Below, piece after piece: positions 53,064 to 62,640 of a stretch of DNA of 64,000 bases. The notes beneath the pieces were generated by a model, which saw only the letters and a list, made by a program, of their open reading frames with translations, had not been told where the DNA came from and made no database searches. The DNA is from Iodobacter fluviatilis (GTDB taxonomy: Bacteria > Pseudomonadota > Gammaproteobacteria > Burkholderiales > Chitinibacteraceae): contig NZ_UGHR01000004.1 in the NCBI RefSeq assembly GCF_900451195.1, positions 496,001-560,000 on the forward strand, read 5' to 3'. Position 1 is the stretch's first letter, and every line of letters begins with the position of its first letter. Position numbers and translations under genes: made by a program.

Positions 53064-55403
53064 TTACTTGATACAAACGCTGCGAATCTGGGCCATATCG
53101 GTCAGACCTTGCAGTACTTTTTCGATGCCATCTTGCTTTAAAGTCCGCATTCCTTCTTCCAGTGCGGTGGCGAGCAGCTCAGCGACGCGTGCATGTTCTT
53201 GGATTTGTTTTTTTACTTTATCGCTGCCCACTAAGAGTTCATGCAGGCCTAAACGGCCTTTATAGCCGGTGTTATTACAAGCATCGCAGCCCTTGGCGCG
53301 GTAAAGCGTAAATTGCCCTTCTTTATTAGCAAACGATGTGACCCAATCTTTATATACGGTCTCTGATGCCTGCTCGGGGTTCTTCTGCCAGTCGGTCGTT
53401 TGCTTTAGTTCTTCGCTGTATTCTTTTAGCATGGACTTGATTTCTGCCTCTTCTGGTTCATAGGCTTCTTTGCATTTACATAGTCTTTTAGCGAGGCGCT
53501 GCGCCAGAATGCCGAGCAGGGCATCTGCAAAGTTAAAGGGATCCATGCCCATATCCAGCAGCCGGATAATTGATTCTGGTGCGCTGTTGGTATGCAGGGT
53601 GGCCAGCACCAGATGCCCGGTGAGCGAGGCTTCAATCCCTGTGCTGGTGGTTTCTTTATCACGCATTTCTCCCACCATAATGATGTCGGGGTCGGCGCGC
53701 AAAAAGGCTTTCATAATGGTGGCAAAAGTCAGGCCAGCTTTATTATTAACCTGAACCTGTCGCAACCCTTTTTGGGTGATTTCTACTGGGTCTTCTGCGG
53801 TCCATATCTTGGTATCGGGGGTATTGAGGTGCTTAAGAATCGAGTGCAGGGTGGTGGTTTTACCCGAGCCGGTTGGCCCGCAAACAAAAAACAGGCCATA
53901 GGGTTTGGCGATCACTGATTTCAGGTTGCTGATGGTGCGCTCTGATAGCGCCAGTTTATCTAGCGGCAAGGGTTCGCCCGAGGCCAGAATCCGCATCACC
54001 ACATCTTCAACACCGCCCTGGGTGGGAATGGTTGCAACGCGCAGCTCGATATCGTAGCCGGGCACATATTTTTTAAACTTGATTTTGCCATCTTGGGGTT
54101 TGCGTTTTTCTGAGATATCCAGATCGCACATGATTTTAATGCGCGTGACCAGTGGGTTGCGGTAAGAGGCAGGCACTTCTTTGTAGGCCACTAAAGAGCC
54201 ATCGCGGCGAAAGCGGATACGGGTTTTTTCGTTGCCGGGGGAGGGCTCGATATGGATATCGGAAACGCCGGTTTTATAGGCTTCAACAATAATCTGATTG
54301 ACGAGTTTGACCAGCTCATTATCCTGTGCCGCAGAGATTTCTTCGGGTGAAACAGGCTCGGCGGCGTCTTCATCATCCATCGTGGAAAGAAGGGCATCGA
54401 TATTATTATCAAAACTTTGTTCGCCAAAAAACAGATCCAGGGTTTTTTGGAATTCAGCTCGGGTGCTTACCCGGTAAATGGCTTTTTTATTGGGAAACAC
54501 ATGGGCAACAGTATGGCTGGCACGAATACGCTCTGGATCGGTGGTGAGGATAATAATGCCTTCTTTTTCCTCATCAACAGGCAGCCATCCGTTTTCTGCT
54601 GCGTATTCCCGTTTGATATGTTTGAGTAAATCTAAGGGTTTTACTCTTTCAGGTTTAAAGGCTTCATAAGCCACGCCAAAATAGCCCGCTAGCGATTGCC
54701 CAAGGGCCGCAAGTGGCACCTGATATTTTTCGCTGAGTAATGTTTCTAAATCGATTTTATCGCGGTGGCTTTCACGCAGTGCTACCTGAAGTGCAGCCTG
54801 GGTCATCACATTGGCGGCAACTAGCCCGCCATACTTATGCTGGGGCGAAAAGGGAAAAGGCTGTTGTTGCCTTTGTTGTAAAGCAATGGCGAGTGTTTTT
54901 GCCAGTAAGCGAATGCCATCTTCGGTCTGGCTTTCAAAGGGGTGCTGCTGCTTATTATTGATGAGCTGCACTACGCCAATCAGCGTGCCATCGTTTTCGG
55001 ATAATAAAGGTGCAGCCAGCATTTCTCTGGCATGAAAGCCGGTTTGTTTATCCACGGCTTGTAAAAACTGCAGGGTGGGGCTGTATTTGGTCAGCTCTTC
55101 GGTGTTGTAGACATCGCGGATATTAACCAGCTGCTTATGATTGGCAACAAAGCCGGCCACGCTGCGATCATTCACCGGGATCCGCAGCTCTTTAAAGCCT
55201 TCCAGCCCCGTTTTAACCCTGGAAATAATTTCGTTGCCCGTGTCATTAGCCACATAAATAGTCAGGCGTTCTGCGCCAAAAACCGCGCACGCTTCGCCGC
55301 TGATCTCCAGCAAAATCTCATCAATATGCCGTGTTGCATGAATGCGGTTCGTCAGGCTTTGAAGCTCATGCATAAAGCGTAAGGCGCTGTCTTTTTGACT
55401 CAT
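53064..55403 (-). CDS. PilB/GspE-type secretion ATPase with N-terminal GAF domain
   Basis: 779 residues. An N-terminal GAF domain (about 25-180, AERLTIYVANDTGNEIISRV, MLAAPLLSENDGTLIGVVQL), then a GspE N-terminal-like domain (LLSEKYQVPLAALGQSLAGY) and the AAA+ ATPase: Walker A GPTGSGKTTT near 508, Asp box, Walker B IIMVGEMRD near 571, and His box LATLHTNSA. The zinc-finger-like pairs are CKCKEAYEPEE near 641 and CDACNNTGYKGR near 706. It should power pilus or type II-like assembly under ligand control. No pilin, pilC or gsp genes are next to it; neighbours are signalling enzymes. Confidence 0.93.
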   Translation of the reverse strand: MSQKDSALRFMHELQSLTNRIHATRHIDEILLEISGEACAVFGAERLTIYVANDTGNEIISRVKTGLEGFKELRIPVNDRSVAGFVANHKQLVNIRDVYNTEELTKYSPTLQFLQAVDKQTGFHAREMLAAPLLSENDGTLIGVVQLINNKQQHPFESQTEDGIRLLAKTLAIALQQRQQQPFPFSPQHKYGGLVAANVMTQAALQVALRESHRDKIDLETLLSEKYQVPLAALGQSLAGYFGVAYEAFKPERVKPLDLLKHIKREYAAENGWLPVDEEKEGIIILTTDPERIRASHTVAHVFPNKKAIYRVSTRAEFQKTLDLFFGEQSFDNNIDALLSTMDDEDAAEPVSPEEISAAQDNELVKLVNQIIVEAYKTGVSDIHIEPSPGNEKTRIRFRRDGSLVAYKEVPASYRNPLVTRIKIMCDLDISEKRKPQDGKIKFKKYVPGYDIELRVATIPTQGGVEDVVMRILASGEPLPLDKLALSERTISNLKSVIAKPYGLFFVCGPTGSGKTTTLHSILKHLNTPDTKIWTAEDPVEITQKGLRQVQVNNKAGLTFATIMKAFLRADPDIIMVGEMRDKETTSTGIEASLTGHLVLATLHTNSAPESIIRLLDMGMDPFNFADALLGILAQRLAKRLCKCKEAYEPEEAEIKSMLKEYSEELKQTTDWQKNPEQASETVYKDWVTSFANKEGQFTLYRAKGCDACNNTGYKGRLGLHELLVGSDKVKKQIQEHARVAELLATALEEGMRTLKQDGIEKVLQGLTDMAQIRSVCIK

Positions 55404-55479
55404 GATGATGACTCACGGATGGCTTGGGGCGATAAGGGTCAAGGGTTTAAAGTGTTATAGGGCATGCGCTGGGCTGGCA

Positions 55480-56244
55480 TTAAAAATGGATCAGCTGGTT
55501 TTGCTCTAATCTGCTGATGCTTAAGCTCATATTATCCCGCAGTATTTCCTGCATGGTCAGCTCTGAATCGGCGGGCTTCAGGTGGGTGACCAATACTTGG
55601 CACGGGCGACTGAGGTGCTTGAGCTGCTCCAGTAGTGTGAACGGGCAAAAATGTTTGGCGGCGTTGGCCAGCTCGTATTCCCGATTGCTGAATGCGGTTT
55701 CGATAATTAAATGGCTGAGATTTTCAGTGGCATTCACGATGTCCCAGAATGCAGGGCTGCAGACTGAATCACCGCTGAAAATAAGCGAGTTTTTACCGCT
55801 GTCCAGCAGATAGCCCACGGCAGGCACGGTGTGAACTGCAGGAATAGCGGTAATGGTGCATTCTTCTATCCGGCAAGATTGCCCTGTATCGAGTGTGACA
55901 TAGCGCAGAAAAGGTGCTTCGCGGCTGGGAATCTGATTAAAGTCGGGCCAGACTGCCCAATTAAAAATATGCTTTTTTAATACCCCTAAAGTGGCTTCAC
56001 TGGCATACACGGTAAGCGGGGCGCTACGGCTGCCTAAAATCGTATCGGCCAGCATGGGCAGGCAGGCGATGTGATCAAGATGGGCGTGGGTCAGAAAAAT
56101 ATGCTCAATACGGGTGAGTGCCGTAAAGCTCAGATCACCCACGCCTGTGCCGGCATCGATCAGGATCGAATCATTGAGCAAAAAGGACGTGGTGCGGTTG
56201 GCACCTCCTATTCCACCACTACACCCCAGTATTCGTAAGTGCAT
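55480..56244 (-). CDS. Metallo-beta-lactamase-fold hydrolase, class II cyclic nucleotide phosphodiesterase-like
   Basis: 254 residues. The metal motif HAHLDHIACLP (THAHLDH) with later ligands in FSGDSV and VTHLKP is that of the MBL fold. The GCSGGIGG start, LNDSILIDAGTGVG and PAVHTVPAVGYLLDSGKN resemble the class II cyclic nucleotide phosphodiesterase (CpdP/PDE1) branch. Substrate assignment as cAMP or cGMP is inferred, supported by the cyclase gene 11 bases upstream; it may also be an RNase Z-like phosphodiesterase. No signal peptide. Confidence 0.82.
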   Translation of the reverse strand: MHLRILGCSGGIGGANRTTSFLLNDSILIDAGTGVGDLSFTALTRIEHIFLTHAHLDHIACLPMLADTILGSRSAPLTVYASEATLGVLKKHIFNWAVWPDFNQIPSREAPFLRYVTLDTGQSCRIEECTITAIPAVHTVPAVGYLLDSGKNSLIFSGDSVCSPAFWDIVNATENLSHLIIETAFSNREYELANAAKHFCPFTLLEQLKHLSRPCQVLVTHLKPADSELTMQEILRDNMSLSISRLEQNQLIHF

Positions 56245-56255
56245 CGAGTAGCCTG

Positions 56256-58472
56256 CTATTTGCTGTCGAATTGATGTACGCCATCCCAGTTACTACCTGG
56301 TGGATTACGCCTGAAATTCTGGATTCTTTCTAAGTAAACACTGTAAAGATGATGTTCGTTTTCTGCTGTTATTTTCTGCAGATTAAGCAGCTGCATTTCG
56401 GCCAGATCCCACTCTTGTTTACGATAGAGTTTGAGGCTTTCATGAAAGAGGATAAGGGCGGCTTCATCATGGCGGGTAAGCGGCAGAGGCTCGTAAAGGG
56501 TAACGGCCTCTGTTTTGCCCATCACGCGTACCCGGTCTATTTCACGGTAAACCAGGTTTGGGGCGGCGTTTCGGGTGTTTTCACTTACCAAAATACTCAC
56601 CCCGTAATATTTGGTTAAGCTCTCTACCCTAGATGCCAGATTAACGGCATCGCCCATAACGGTGTAATTCATCCGGAATTGCGATCCCATATCACCTACC
56701 GTGACATTGCCGGTATTGACGCCCACGCCAACAGAAATAGCAGGCCAGTTGCGTGCGGCCAGCTTGGGGTTGAGCTGATGAATCGCTTCCTGAATCTCTA
56801 AAGAGGCCAGTACTGCATTCTGGGCGTGATCGGGATCAAAAACCGGGGCACCCCAAAAGGCCATCACGCAATCGCCGATGTATTTATCAATGGTTCCCAA
56901 GTGCTGATGCCTGATCACCGTCGAGATTTCGGTCAGAAACTCATTCATAAAACGGCTTAACTCATCTGCTGGCATGCCTTCGGATATTTTGGTAAAGCTT
57001 CTTACATCGGTAAATAACACGGTAAGAGGGCGGTTCTGGCCTTCCATTGTGTATTTCTCGGGATCTTCGCTCATACGTTCAACCAGCTCAGGCACAACGT
57101 ACTGGCCGAATAATTGGGTGAGCTGGCGTTTACGGCGGCTTTCAAAGAAATAGCCATAGGCCATATTCAGGGTGTAGAGGCCAACAATGATCATTAAAGA
57201 TGCGGCCATCGGCATATCAAGATGGGCGTAGTGCCAGAGCGCTATATTGCCTGCAGTCAGAAAAAGCATCAGTAGCAGGCAAAATACACTGGCAAAAAGT
57301 GGCGAGAAGCGGATCAGCACCCAAATCAGCAGTGGGCCCAAAATTAGCAGCAGCAAAAATTCCGCGCCAAATAAATAGCCGGGGTGCTGGGGCAGTGACT
57401 GATCCAGAATCGCGGCAATCAAGTTGGCATGAATCTCAACCCCTGCATAAGATTCGCCTACCGGGGTTGCGCGTAAGTCTTTTAAGCCTGGTGCCGTGGT
57501 GCCGAGTAAAACAATTTTATCTTTAAGTATTTCAGGGCTTACTTTTCCAGAAATAACATCTGCTGCTGAAACATAGGGAAAACTTCCCTGCGGGCCTTTA
57601 AAGGGGATCAGCGCCCAGCCGTTTTCATTCACGGGCAAACGCCGGTTGCCTAAGCGAAATGCTTCCAGTGCGTAAACACCTTCAGTACTTTCTTCAATCA
57701 CTGGGGAGAACGCTTCCTGGCCCAATGCCATTCTGGCGAGCGCTAAACCGAGGGCAGGATAATAATCTTCGCCAATTTTTACGACTAATGACACGCGCCT
57801 GGCAATGCCATCACTATCCAGAATGGGCACAAAATGGCCGCCATGCCCAGCTGCTTGCTGCAAGCCGGGTAAATTGCCGCCATAGTTTTTCCCTCCCACA
57901 ATTTGCTTAGAGACAGGGGCTAAATCGCTTGCTTTCAGAATGGCAGGGGGAAGGGCGCCGCTGGAAACGGCTTTGGCTTCATTACTAAAATAAAAGCCTG
58001 TGATGACAGAGCGGTTATTCAGGGCTTTTGCAAAGCGCGCATCGGTGTCTAGCTCGGGGGTTAGCCGGTTTAATTCGTTTTTAAAGGCGGTGTTTGTGCT
58101 TAATTCATTGGCCGCCATTCTGCGTAAAACAGGAAGGCCGGAGCTTTCATCTGGCTCGGCAAAAACCACGTCAAAGCCGACGGTTTTAATCTGATAGTGA
58201 TCGAATAACTGATCGATCAGCTTTGCCAGATGATCACGCCGCCATGGCCAGCGGCCAAGCTCGCCCAGACTTTTTTCATCAATATCAACAATCACAATCC
58301 TTGAATCAACGCCACCGGGCATTCCCAGCCTTAACCGTACATCGTAAAGATAAACATCTATCTGGCTGAGGGTGGGAAGGCGGGGAGTGCCAAGGACGTG
58401 CATCAGGGCCAGCAGCAGCAGCAGTGCACCGAGTAATACTTGTGGCCAGTGTTTGCGGAAGCTGGCTTTCAT
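56256..58472 (-). CDS. CHASE2-domain class III adenylate/guanylate cyclase
   Basis: 738 residues. An N-terminal helix (PQVLLGALLLLLALMHVLGT) precedes an extracytoplasmic CHASE2 domain (about 35-330; VDIDEKSLGELGRWPWRRDH). Two to three helices (FLLLLILGPLLIWVLIRFSP onward) lead to the cyclase domain: metal-binding VLFTDVRSFT near 484, YIGDCVMAFWGAP near 532, MNYTVMGDAVNLASRVE. Both metal aspartates are present, so it should be active. cAMP is more likely than cGMP but not certain. It follows the FHA gene by two bases and is followed by the MBL phosphodiesterase after 11, so synthesis and breakdown are probably co-expressed. Confidence 0.95.
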   Translation of the reverse strand: MKASFRKHWPQVLLGALLLLLALMHVLGTPRLPTLSQIDVYLYDVRLRLGMPGGVDSRIVIVDIDEKSLGELGRWPWRRDHLAKLIDQLFDHYQIKTVGFDVVFAEPDESSGLPVLRRMAANELSTNTAFKNELNRLTPELDTDARFAKALNNRSVITGFYFSNEAKAVSSGALPPAILKASDLAPVSKQIVGGKNYGGNLPGLQQAAGHGGHFVPILDSDGIARRVSLVVKIGEDYYPALGLALARMALGQEAFSPVIEESTEGVYALEAFRLGNRRLPVNENGWALIPFKGPQGSFPYVSAADVISGKVSPEILKDKIVLLGTTAPGLKDLRATPVGESYAGVEIHANLIAAILDQSLPQHPGYLFGAEFLLLLILGPLLIWVLIRFSPLFASVFCLLLMLFLTAGNIALWHYAHLDMPMAASLMIIVGLYTLNMAYGYFFESRRKRQLTQLFGQYVVPELVERMSEDPEKYTMEGQNRPLTVLFTDVRSFTKISEGMPADELSRFMNEFLTEISTVIRHQHLGTIDKYIGDCVMAFWGAPVFDPDHAQNAVLASLEIQEAIHQLNPKLAARNWPAISVGVGVNTGNVTVGDMGSQFRMNYTVMGDAVNLASRVESLTKYYGVSILVSENTRNAAPNLVYREIDRVRVMGKTEAVTLYEPLPLTRHDEAALILFHESLKLYRKQEWDLAEMQLLNLQKITAENEHHLYSVYLERIQNFRRNPPGSNWDGVHQFDSK

Positions 58473-58474
58473 TT

Positions 58475-59203
58475 TTAGCTGCGATAAAAGAAAGTCATCT
58501 CGATGCCCAAGAGCTCGATGATGTCTTTTTCTTGCAGTAAATGAGCGTGTACACCAATCTCTTTTTTATTGACCGTGGGATGGTGTGCGCCTTCTACGTG
58601 GGTCAGGAAATAGCCTTGTGGCCGCTTTGTAATGACCGCCACTTGCACGCCTGTTTTGCCAAGTGTTGTGAGCTTTTTATTGAGCTCCAGCTCTTTGCCG
58701 GTATTGGCTCCAGAGAGTACTTTAATGACACCCAGCTGCTGAATCAGCGAATCGGGCTGGGGGGCTGCAGCGGGCGAAGGATGGTCCGCTATTGCTTGGG
58801 CCACAGGAGCGGGGGTATCTGCAGCAACAGGCGGGGCGGGCGGTGGCACGGGTTTCGCCATGACAGGCGGGCGGCCCATCATCATGGTTTTTTCAAAGTC
58901 GGTGTTCTCTGTTGGCTTTTCGCTGTAAAAACGCAGAATATGTTTGCCTACTAAAATCTCATCACCTTCTTTCAGCCGCTCTTTTTGAATATCTTGATGA
59001 TTTACTTTAGTGCCATTGGTGCTGTTTAAATCTTCAATCAGTACATTTGAGCCTTGCATGATTAATACGGCGTGCTCTCCGGATACGGCAAGATTATCTA
59101 TTTGTAAATCATTGCTCGGACGGCGGCCAATGGTGAACCGCTCTTTATTGAGCTTGATTTCTTTAATTAAAACGCCGTCCAGACTAAGAACGATTTTGGC
59201 CAT
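58475..59203 (-). CDS. Protein with one clear and one degenerate FHA domain
   Basis: 242 residues. The first FHA domain (about 1-95) is canonical: FTIGRRPSNDLQIDNLAVSG, then SGEHAVLI and NSTNGTKVN, so it should bind phosphothreonine. A Pro/Ala linker (VPPPAPPVAADTPAPVAQAI) follows. The C-terminal part (IKVLSGANTGKELELNKKLT to LLGIEMTFFYRS) has FHA-like strands but lacks the GR and SxxH residues in recognisable form. It lies two bases before the cyclase and 79 after the PP2C gene, so its partner is probably the Ser/Thr kinase encoded upstream. Cytosolic, no membrane segment. Confidence 0.92.
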   Translation of the reverse strand: MAKIVLSLDGVLIKEIKLNKERFTIGRRPSNDLQIDNLAVSGEHAVLIMQGSNVLIEDLNSTNGTKVNHQDIQKERLKEGDEILVGKHILRFYSEKPTENTDFEKTMMMGRPPVMAKPVPPPAPPVAADTPAPVAQAIADHPSPAAAPQPDSLIQQLGVIKVLSGANTGKELELNKKLTTLGKTGVQVAVITKRPQGYFLTHVEGAHHPTVNKKEIGVHAHLLQEKDIIELLGIEMTFFYRS

Positions 59204-59282
59204 AATTTGTTTCTCTTCTTGGATAAAAGACCTGTTTAGTGAGCCATTTTTATAAATGCAGCGCTCTTAAAACAGAATCTGA

Positions 59283-60113
59283 CTAAGTAAACCAGGCACT
59301 CATTTTTGACCACAAACCAGTATTGGCCGGGAACGCTTCTTTTACTCTTACTAATATGGCAGAGATATTGTCTTTTCCCCCCATATCGTTGGCAAGCTGG
59401 ATCAATTGCCTGCTGCCAAGCGCTATATTGCTGCTAAAAGCCGTAATTGTGTCTGCAATATCGCCATCATCTGCCATATCGCTGAGGCCATCTGAGCAAA
59501 ATAAATAAATATCGCCGGGCAATACTGCATGCTCGTGTAATTCGGCCTGTACGCCACTCTCTATTCCTACCGCGCGGGTGACTAAGTTTTTATATGTGGA
59601 GTGCCGTGCGTCTTCTGCTGTAATGATGCCGCTGTCTATTTGTTCTTGTAAAAAAGAGTGATCTCTTGTGAGCTGGGTGAATTCTTCTCCCCGTAGGCGA
59701 TAGAGCCTGGAATCGCCCACATGGGCAACGGCAAGGCGTGAATCATAAAACAGTGCACAAACCAGAGTGGTGCCCATTCCGGCACACTGCGGCTGGCTTT
59801 GTGCCGTGCCGTAAATAGACTGATTGGCATAATGCACCGCCGCCATCAGCACATCATGTGCTGCGGGCCAAAGGCTGTCTGGCCTTTGCAAGTGCAGGGG
59901 AAAGTTGGATTGCATTGCGTCATGCACCACATGGCACACCATTTCTACGGCGATTCCGCTGGCTACTTCTCCGGCGTTATAGCCACCCATCCCGTCGGCC
60001 AGCACCACAAGGCCTTTTTCAGCATTAAAGTGAATGGTGTCTTCATTATGATCGCGATGCAGGCCGGAATCGGTTAAGCCTGCCATTTCCAGCGCTTGTG
60101 AGAGGTTAAGCAT
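59283..60113 (-). CDS. PP2C-type Ser/Thr protein phosphatase
   Basis: 276 residues. The PPM metal motifs are complete: GLHRDHNEDTI, VLADGMGGYNAGEVAS, GMGTTLVCAL, VAHVGDSRLYRLR, FCSDGLSDM and KDNISAILV. Two-metal dependent, so the enzyme should dephosphorylate targets of the adjacent kinase, as in Stp1-Pkn pairs. Its ATG at 60113 (MLNLSQALEMAGLTDSG) sits inside the last codons of the kinase gene, an eight-base overlap, so the pair is made together. The open frame continues to 60164, but that part lies within the kinase gene. AGAAG is just upstream. Confidence 0.94.
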   Translation of the reverse strand: MLNLSQALEMAGLTDSGLHRDHNEDTIHFNAEKGLVVLADGMGGYNAGEVASGIAVEMVCHVVHDAMQSNFPLHLQRPDSLWPAAHDVLMAAVHYANQSIYGTAQSQPQCAGMGTTLVCALFYDSRLAVAHVGDSRLYRLRGEEFTQLTRDHSFLQEQIDSGIITAEDARHSTYKNLVTRAVGIESGVQAELHEHAVLPGDIYLFCSDGLSDMADDGDIADTITAFSSNIALGSRQLIQLANDMGGKDNISAILVRVKEAFPANTGLWSKMSAWFT

Positions 60114-62640
60114 TAGCTTCTCTTGTGCGTAATCCGGCTTCAAGCTTAGCCATCGCGGCCGCAAAGTGTGCGCCAGTCTGGAAGCGGGTGGTTTCGTCTT
60201 TTTGTAAGGCTTTCATAATAATGGCGGCGAGCATGGGTGGTAATTGAGGGTTTATCAGCCGGGGGTCTTGCGGTGCATCATTGGCTATTTTGTACATTAG
60301 TTCAGCCATCGATTCTCCGGTGAAAGGCAGACTGCCGGTACTGAGCTGGTAAAGCATGACCCCCAATGAAAATAAATCAGAGCGGCCATCTATTTTTTTG
60401 CCCGAAAGCTGCTCGGGCGACATATAAGACGGTGTTCCCAAAACCATGCCGGTGCGGGTTTTACTTGAATCAGTAATCCTAGCGATACCAAAATCGGTCA
60501 CTTTTACGATTTTTTCGGTGGGCTCATACATAATATTGGCGGGCTTGATATCGCGGTGGACTACGTGTTGCACATGGGCATACTGCAGTGCCTCTGCAAC
60601 CTGCCTGACAATACTTGCACAATCTAGCAATGGCAATAAATGGTCCACCTTGGTATAGGCCAGTAAATCCTTGCCTTTGAGAAATTCCATGGCGATATAA
60701 CAGAGGTCGTGCTCTTCTCCCGCATCAAAAATAGTGACGATATTGGGATGATTGAGCCGCCCGGCTGTTTCGGCCTCCCGGAAAAAACGCTGCCGTGCAT
60801 CATCCAGCTGATCAGCTTCAAACTCTTGCGAGAGCGACATGGTTTTGATCGCCACATCGCGGCCAATTTTGGGGTCTTTGCCAAGGTAAACGATGCCCAT
60901 CGCTCCCTTGCCCAGTTCTTTTTCGACCTGATAGCGCCCCAGCATGGGTTTTTCTACGCTGCCGTCTTCCAGCAGCATGCTGCCATTGACGCCGCCGCCT
61001 GAGCTACCGCCCAGCATCACGGTTTCTGACATCTGATGGGCACGTTTTAATTTGGCTTCCAGATCTCGGTATTTGGGATTGTGGCCTGCCATATACTGGT
61101 AAACCGCTTCGGCCTTGTTGAATTGCCGCTTTCTTTCAAAATCCAGCGCCAGGTTATATAAAACCCCCATCATCCCATCGTCTAAAGGCACTTTGGACAA
61201 CTTTTCAAACGCCATATCTAGCTGGCCCTGCCCCTGAAAAGCCATGCCCAGCATCCGGTTGGATTCGGCAGATTCTGCAGTCGATTTTTCTTCTTTTTGC
61301 TCGCTGATTAAATAACGCTTGGTGGTGAGCAAACCATGGCCGAGCAGTAATAAGCTGGCTGGCCCCATTAAATGAATCCACAACATGGATTGGCTCATCA
61401 GCACAAAGTGGCTGATTAAAAGCAGCAAAAAGAGCGCACTGGTCAGCATGGCCGCCGGGCCCGCTTTGAGCCGGGGTAGCAGCAGGCAAAGATAAAGGGT
61501 AATCAGCAGCGCCAGCGCCAGTGAAAACAGAGGACTCCATGCAGGGGATACAAAATAATGTTGTTGCAGCAGGCTGGATAAGGTGTGGGCCGCAATAATC
61601 ACGGGGACTTCATTGGGGGAAATGGGCGTGACTAAGGATGAGCCGATGCCCAGTGCGGTTGCACCAATTAGTACAATTTTGCCTTTGTATTTATCCAGCG
61701 GGATTTTCCCTGCCTGTACATCGTAAAAAGAATCAACAGGAAAGGCGGGCTTGCCATTTTGGTTAGGGTAGAAATAAGGGCGAAAAGTCGCATCGGCGCT
61801 GACAGGCAGTTTTACATTGGCAAGGCTGATTGATTCGCCGAGATTGAGTTTAATTTGCTTAGGGCCAAGGTTCAGGCTTCTGGCCGCAGCTACCAGCGGG
61901 AAGGTGGGATAAATCTGATCGAAATAACGCACTGCCAGCGGAATGCTGCGCACTACGCCATCGTCATCCGGCACAATACTTTCGCTGCCAATCCCTGCCG
62001 CACTGGCGGCAATCATACCCAAAGGCTGAGTTGCACCTCTGGCCGAAGTGGGCCAGCCATTAGTGGGGTTGCCTGTGGCTTCCAGCTCCCATTTTCTGAC
62101 GGCAGGCTGGAGCGGTTTATCTGGCTCGCCCTGTGCCTCGCCTAATTCAAACAGCATGGGCAGGATGACATTGCCCGCCTTAGCCACACTGCTTGCCAGT
62201 TGCTGATCCACATTGAGTTTAACGACCGCTTCGTTAAAGACTGAACCCATCGCTGCCCATGTCACGCTATTGGGGGCTGAGGCGTCTTCTTTATACAGGC
62301 GATACAGTTTTTCGATATACACAAGGCCCCTGTCTTGCTGGGGCTCAGTAAAGAACACGCTTGTGGCAATGACTTTGGCTCCTGCGCCGGCCAACTTATC
62401 AATCAGCTGAGCATGAATCTCACGCGACCAAGGCCAGCGCCCGATATTGTCGATACTGGTCTGATCAATGGCGATGACGGCAATCCGCGCATCAATATTG
62501 CGGGAAGTCAGCTTTACCCCTGCATCGTAAGCGCGCTGCTCTAGGCTGGATATCAAAGAGGTAAACAGCAAAGTAGCCAGATAAACCAGCAGCACGGCGA
62601 CACCGATTACCCCGTCTTTTTTTAAGAAGGCTGCTTTCAT
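60106..62640 (-). CDS. CHASE2 Ser/Thr protein kinase
   Basis: 844 residues. The N-terminal helix and an extracytoplasmic CHASE2 sensor (about 30-350; IAIDQTSIDNIGRWPWSREI) resemble those of the nearby cyclase. Three helices (LFSLALALLITLYLCLLLPR onward), a TPR-like linker (FNKAEAVYQYMAGHNPKYRD) and a complete Hanks-type kinase follow: GKGAMGIVYLG near 577, AIK, HRDIKPAN near 695, TDFGIAR near 716, and activation loop KTRTGMVLGTPSYMSPEQL. It should phosphorylate Ser/Thr in response to an envelope signal. First gene of the locus; the 364-base gap upstream must hold its promoter. Confidence 0.95.
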   Translation of the reverse strand: MKAAFLKKDGVIGVAVLLVYLATLLFTSLISSLEQRAYDAGVKLTSRNIDARIAVIAIDQTSIDNIGRWPWSREIHAQLIDKLAGAGAKVIATSVFFTEPQQDRGLVYIEKLYRLYKEDASAPNSVTWAAMGSVFNEAVVKLNVDQQLASSVAKAGNVILPMLFELGEAQGEPDKPLQPAVRKWELEATGNPTNGWPTSARGATQPLGMIAASAAGIGSESIVPDDDGVVRSIPLAVRYFDQIYPTFPLVAAARSLNLGPKQIKLNLGESISLANVKLPVSADATFRPYFYPNQNGKPAFPVDSFYDVQAGKIPLDKYKGKIVLIGATALGIGSSLVTPISPNEVPVIIAAHTLSSLLQQHYFVSPAWSPLFSLALALLITLYLCLLLPRLKAGPAAMLTSALFLLLLISHFVLMSQSMLWIHLMGPASLLLLGHGLLTTKRYLISEQKEEKSTAESAESNRMLGMAFQGQGQLDMAFEKLSKVPLDDGMMGVLYNLALDFERKRQFNKAEAVYQYMAGHNPKYRDLEAKLKRAHQMSETVMLGGSSGGGVNGSMLLEDGSVEKPMLGRYQVEKELGKGAMGIVYLGKDPKIGRDVAIKTMSLSQEFEADQLDDARQRFFREAETAGRLNHPNIVTIFDAGEEHDLCYIAMEFLKGKDLLAYTKVDHLLPLLDCASIVRQVAEALQYAHVQHVVHRDIKPANIMYEPTEKIVKVTDFGIARITDSSKTRTGMVLGTPSYMSPEQLSGKKIDGRSDLFSLGVMLYQLSTGSLPFTGESMAELMYKIANDAPQDPRLINPQLPPMLAAIIMKALQKDETTRFQTGAHFAAAMAKLEAGLRTREANA

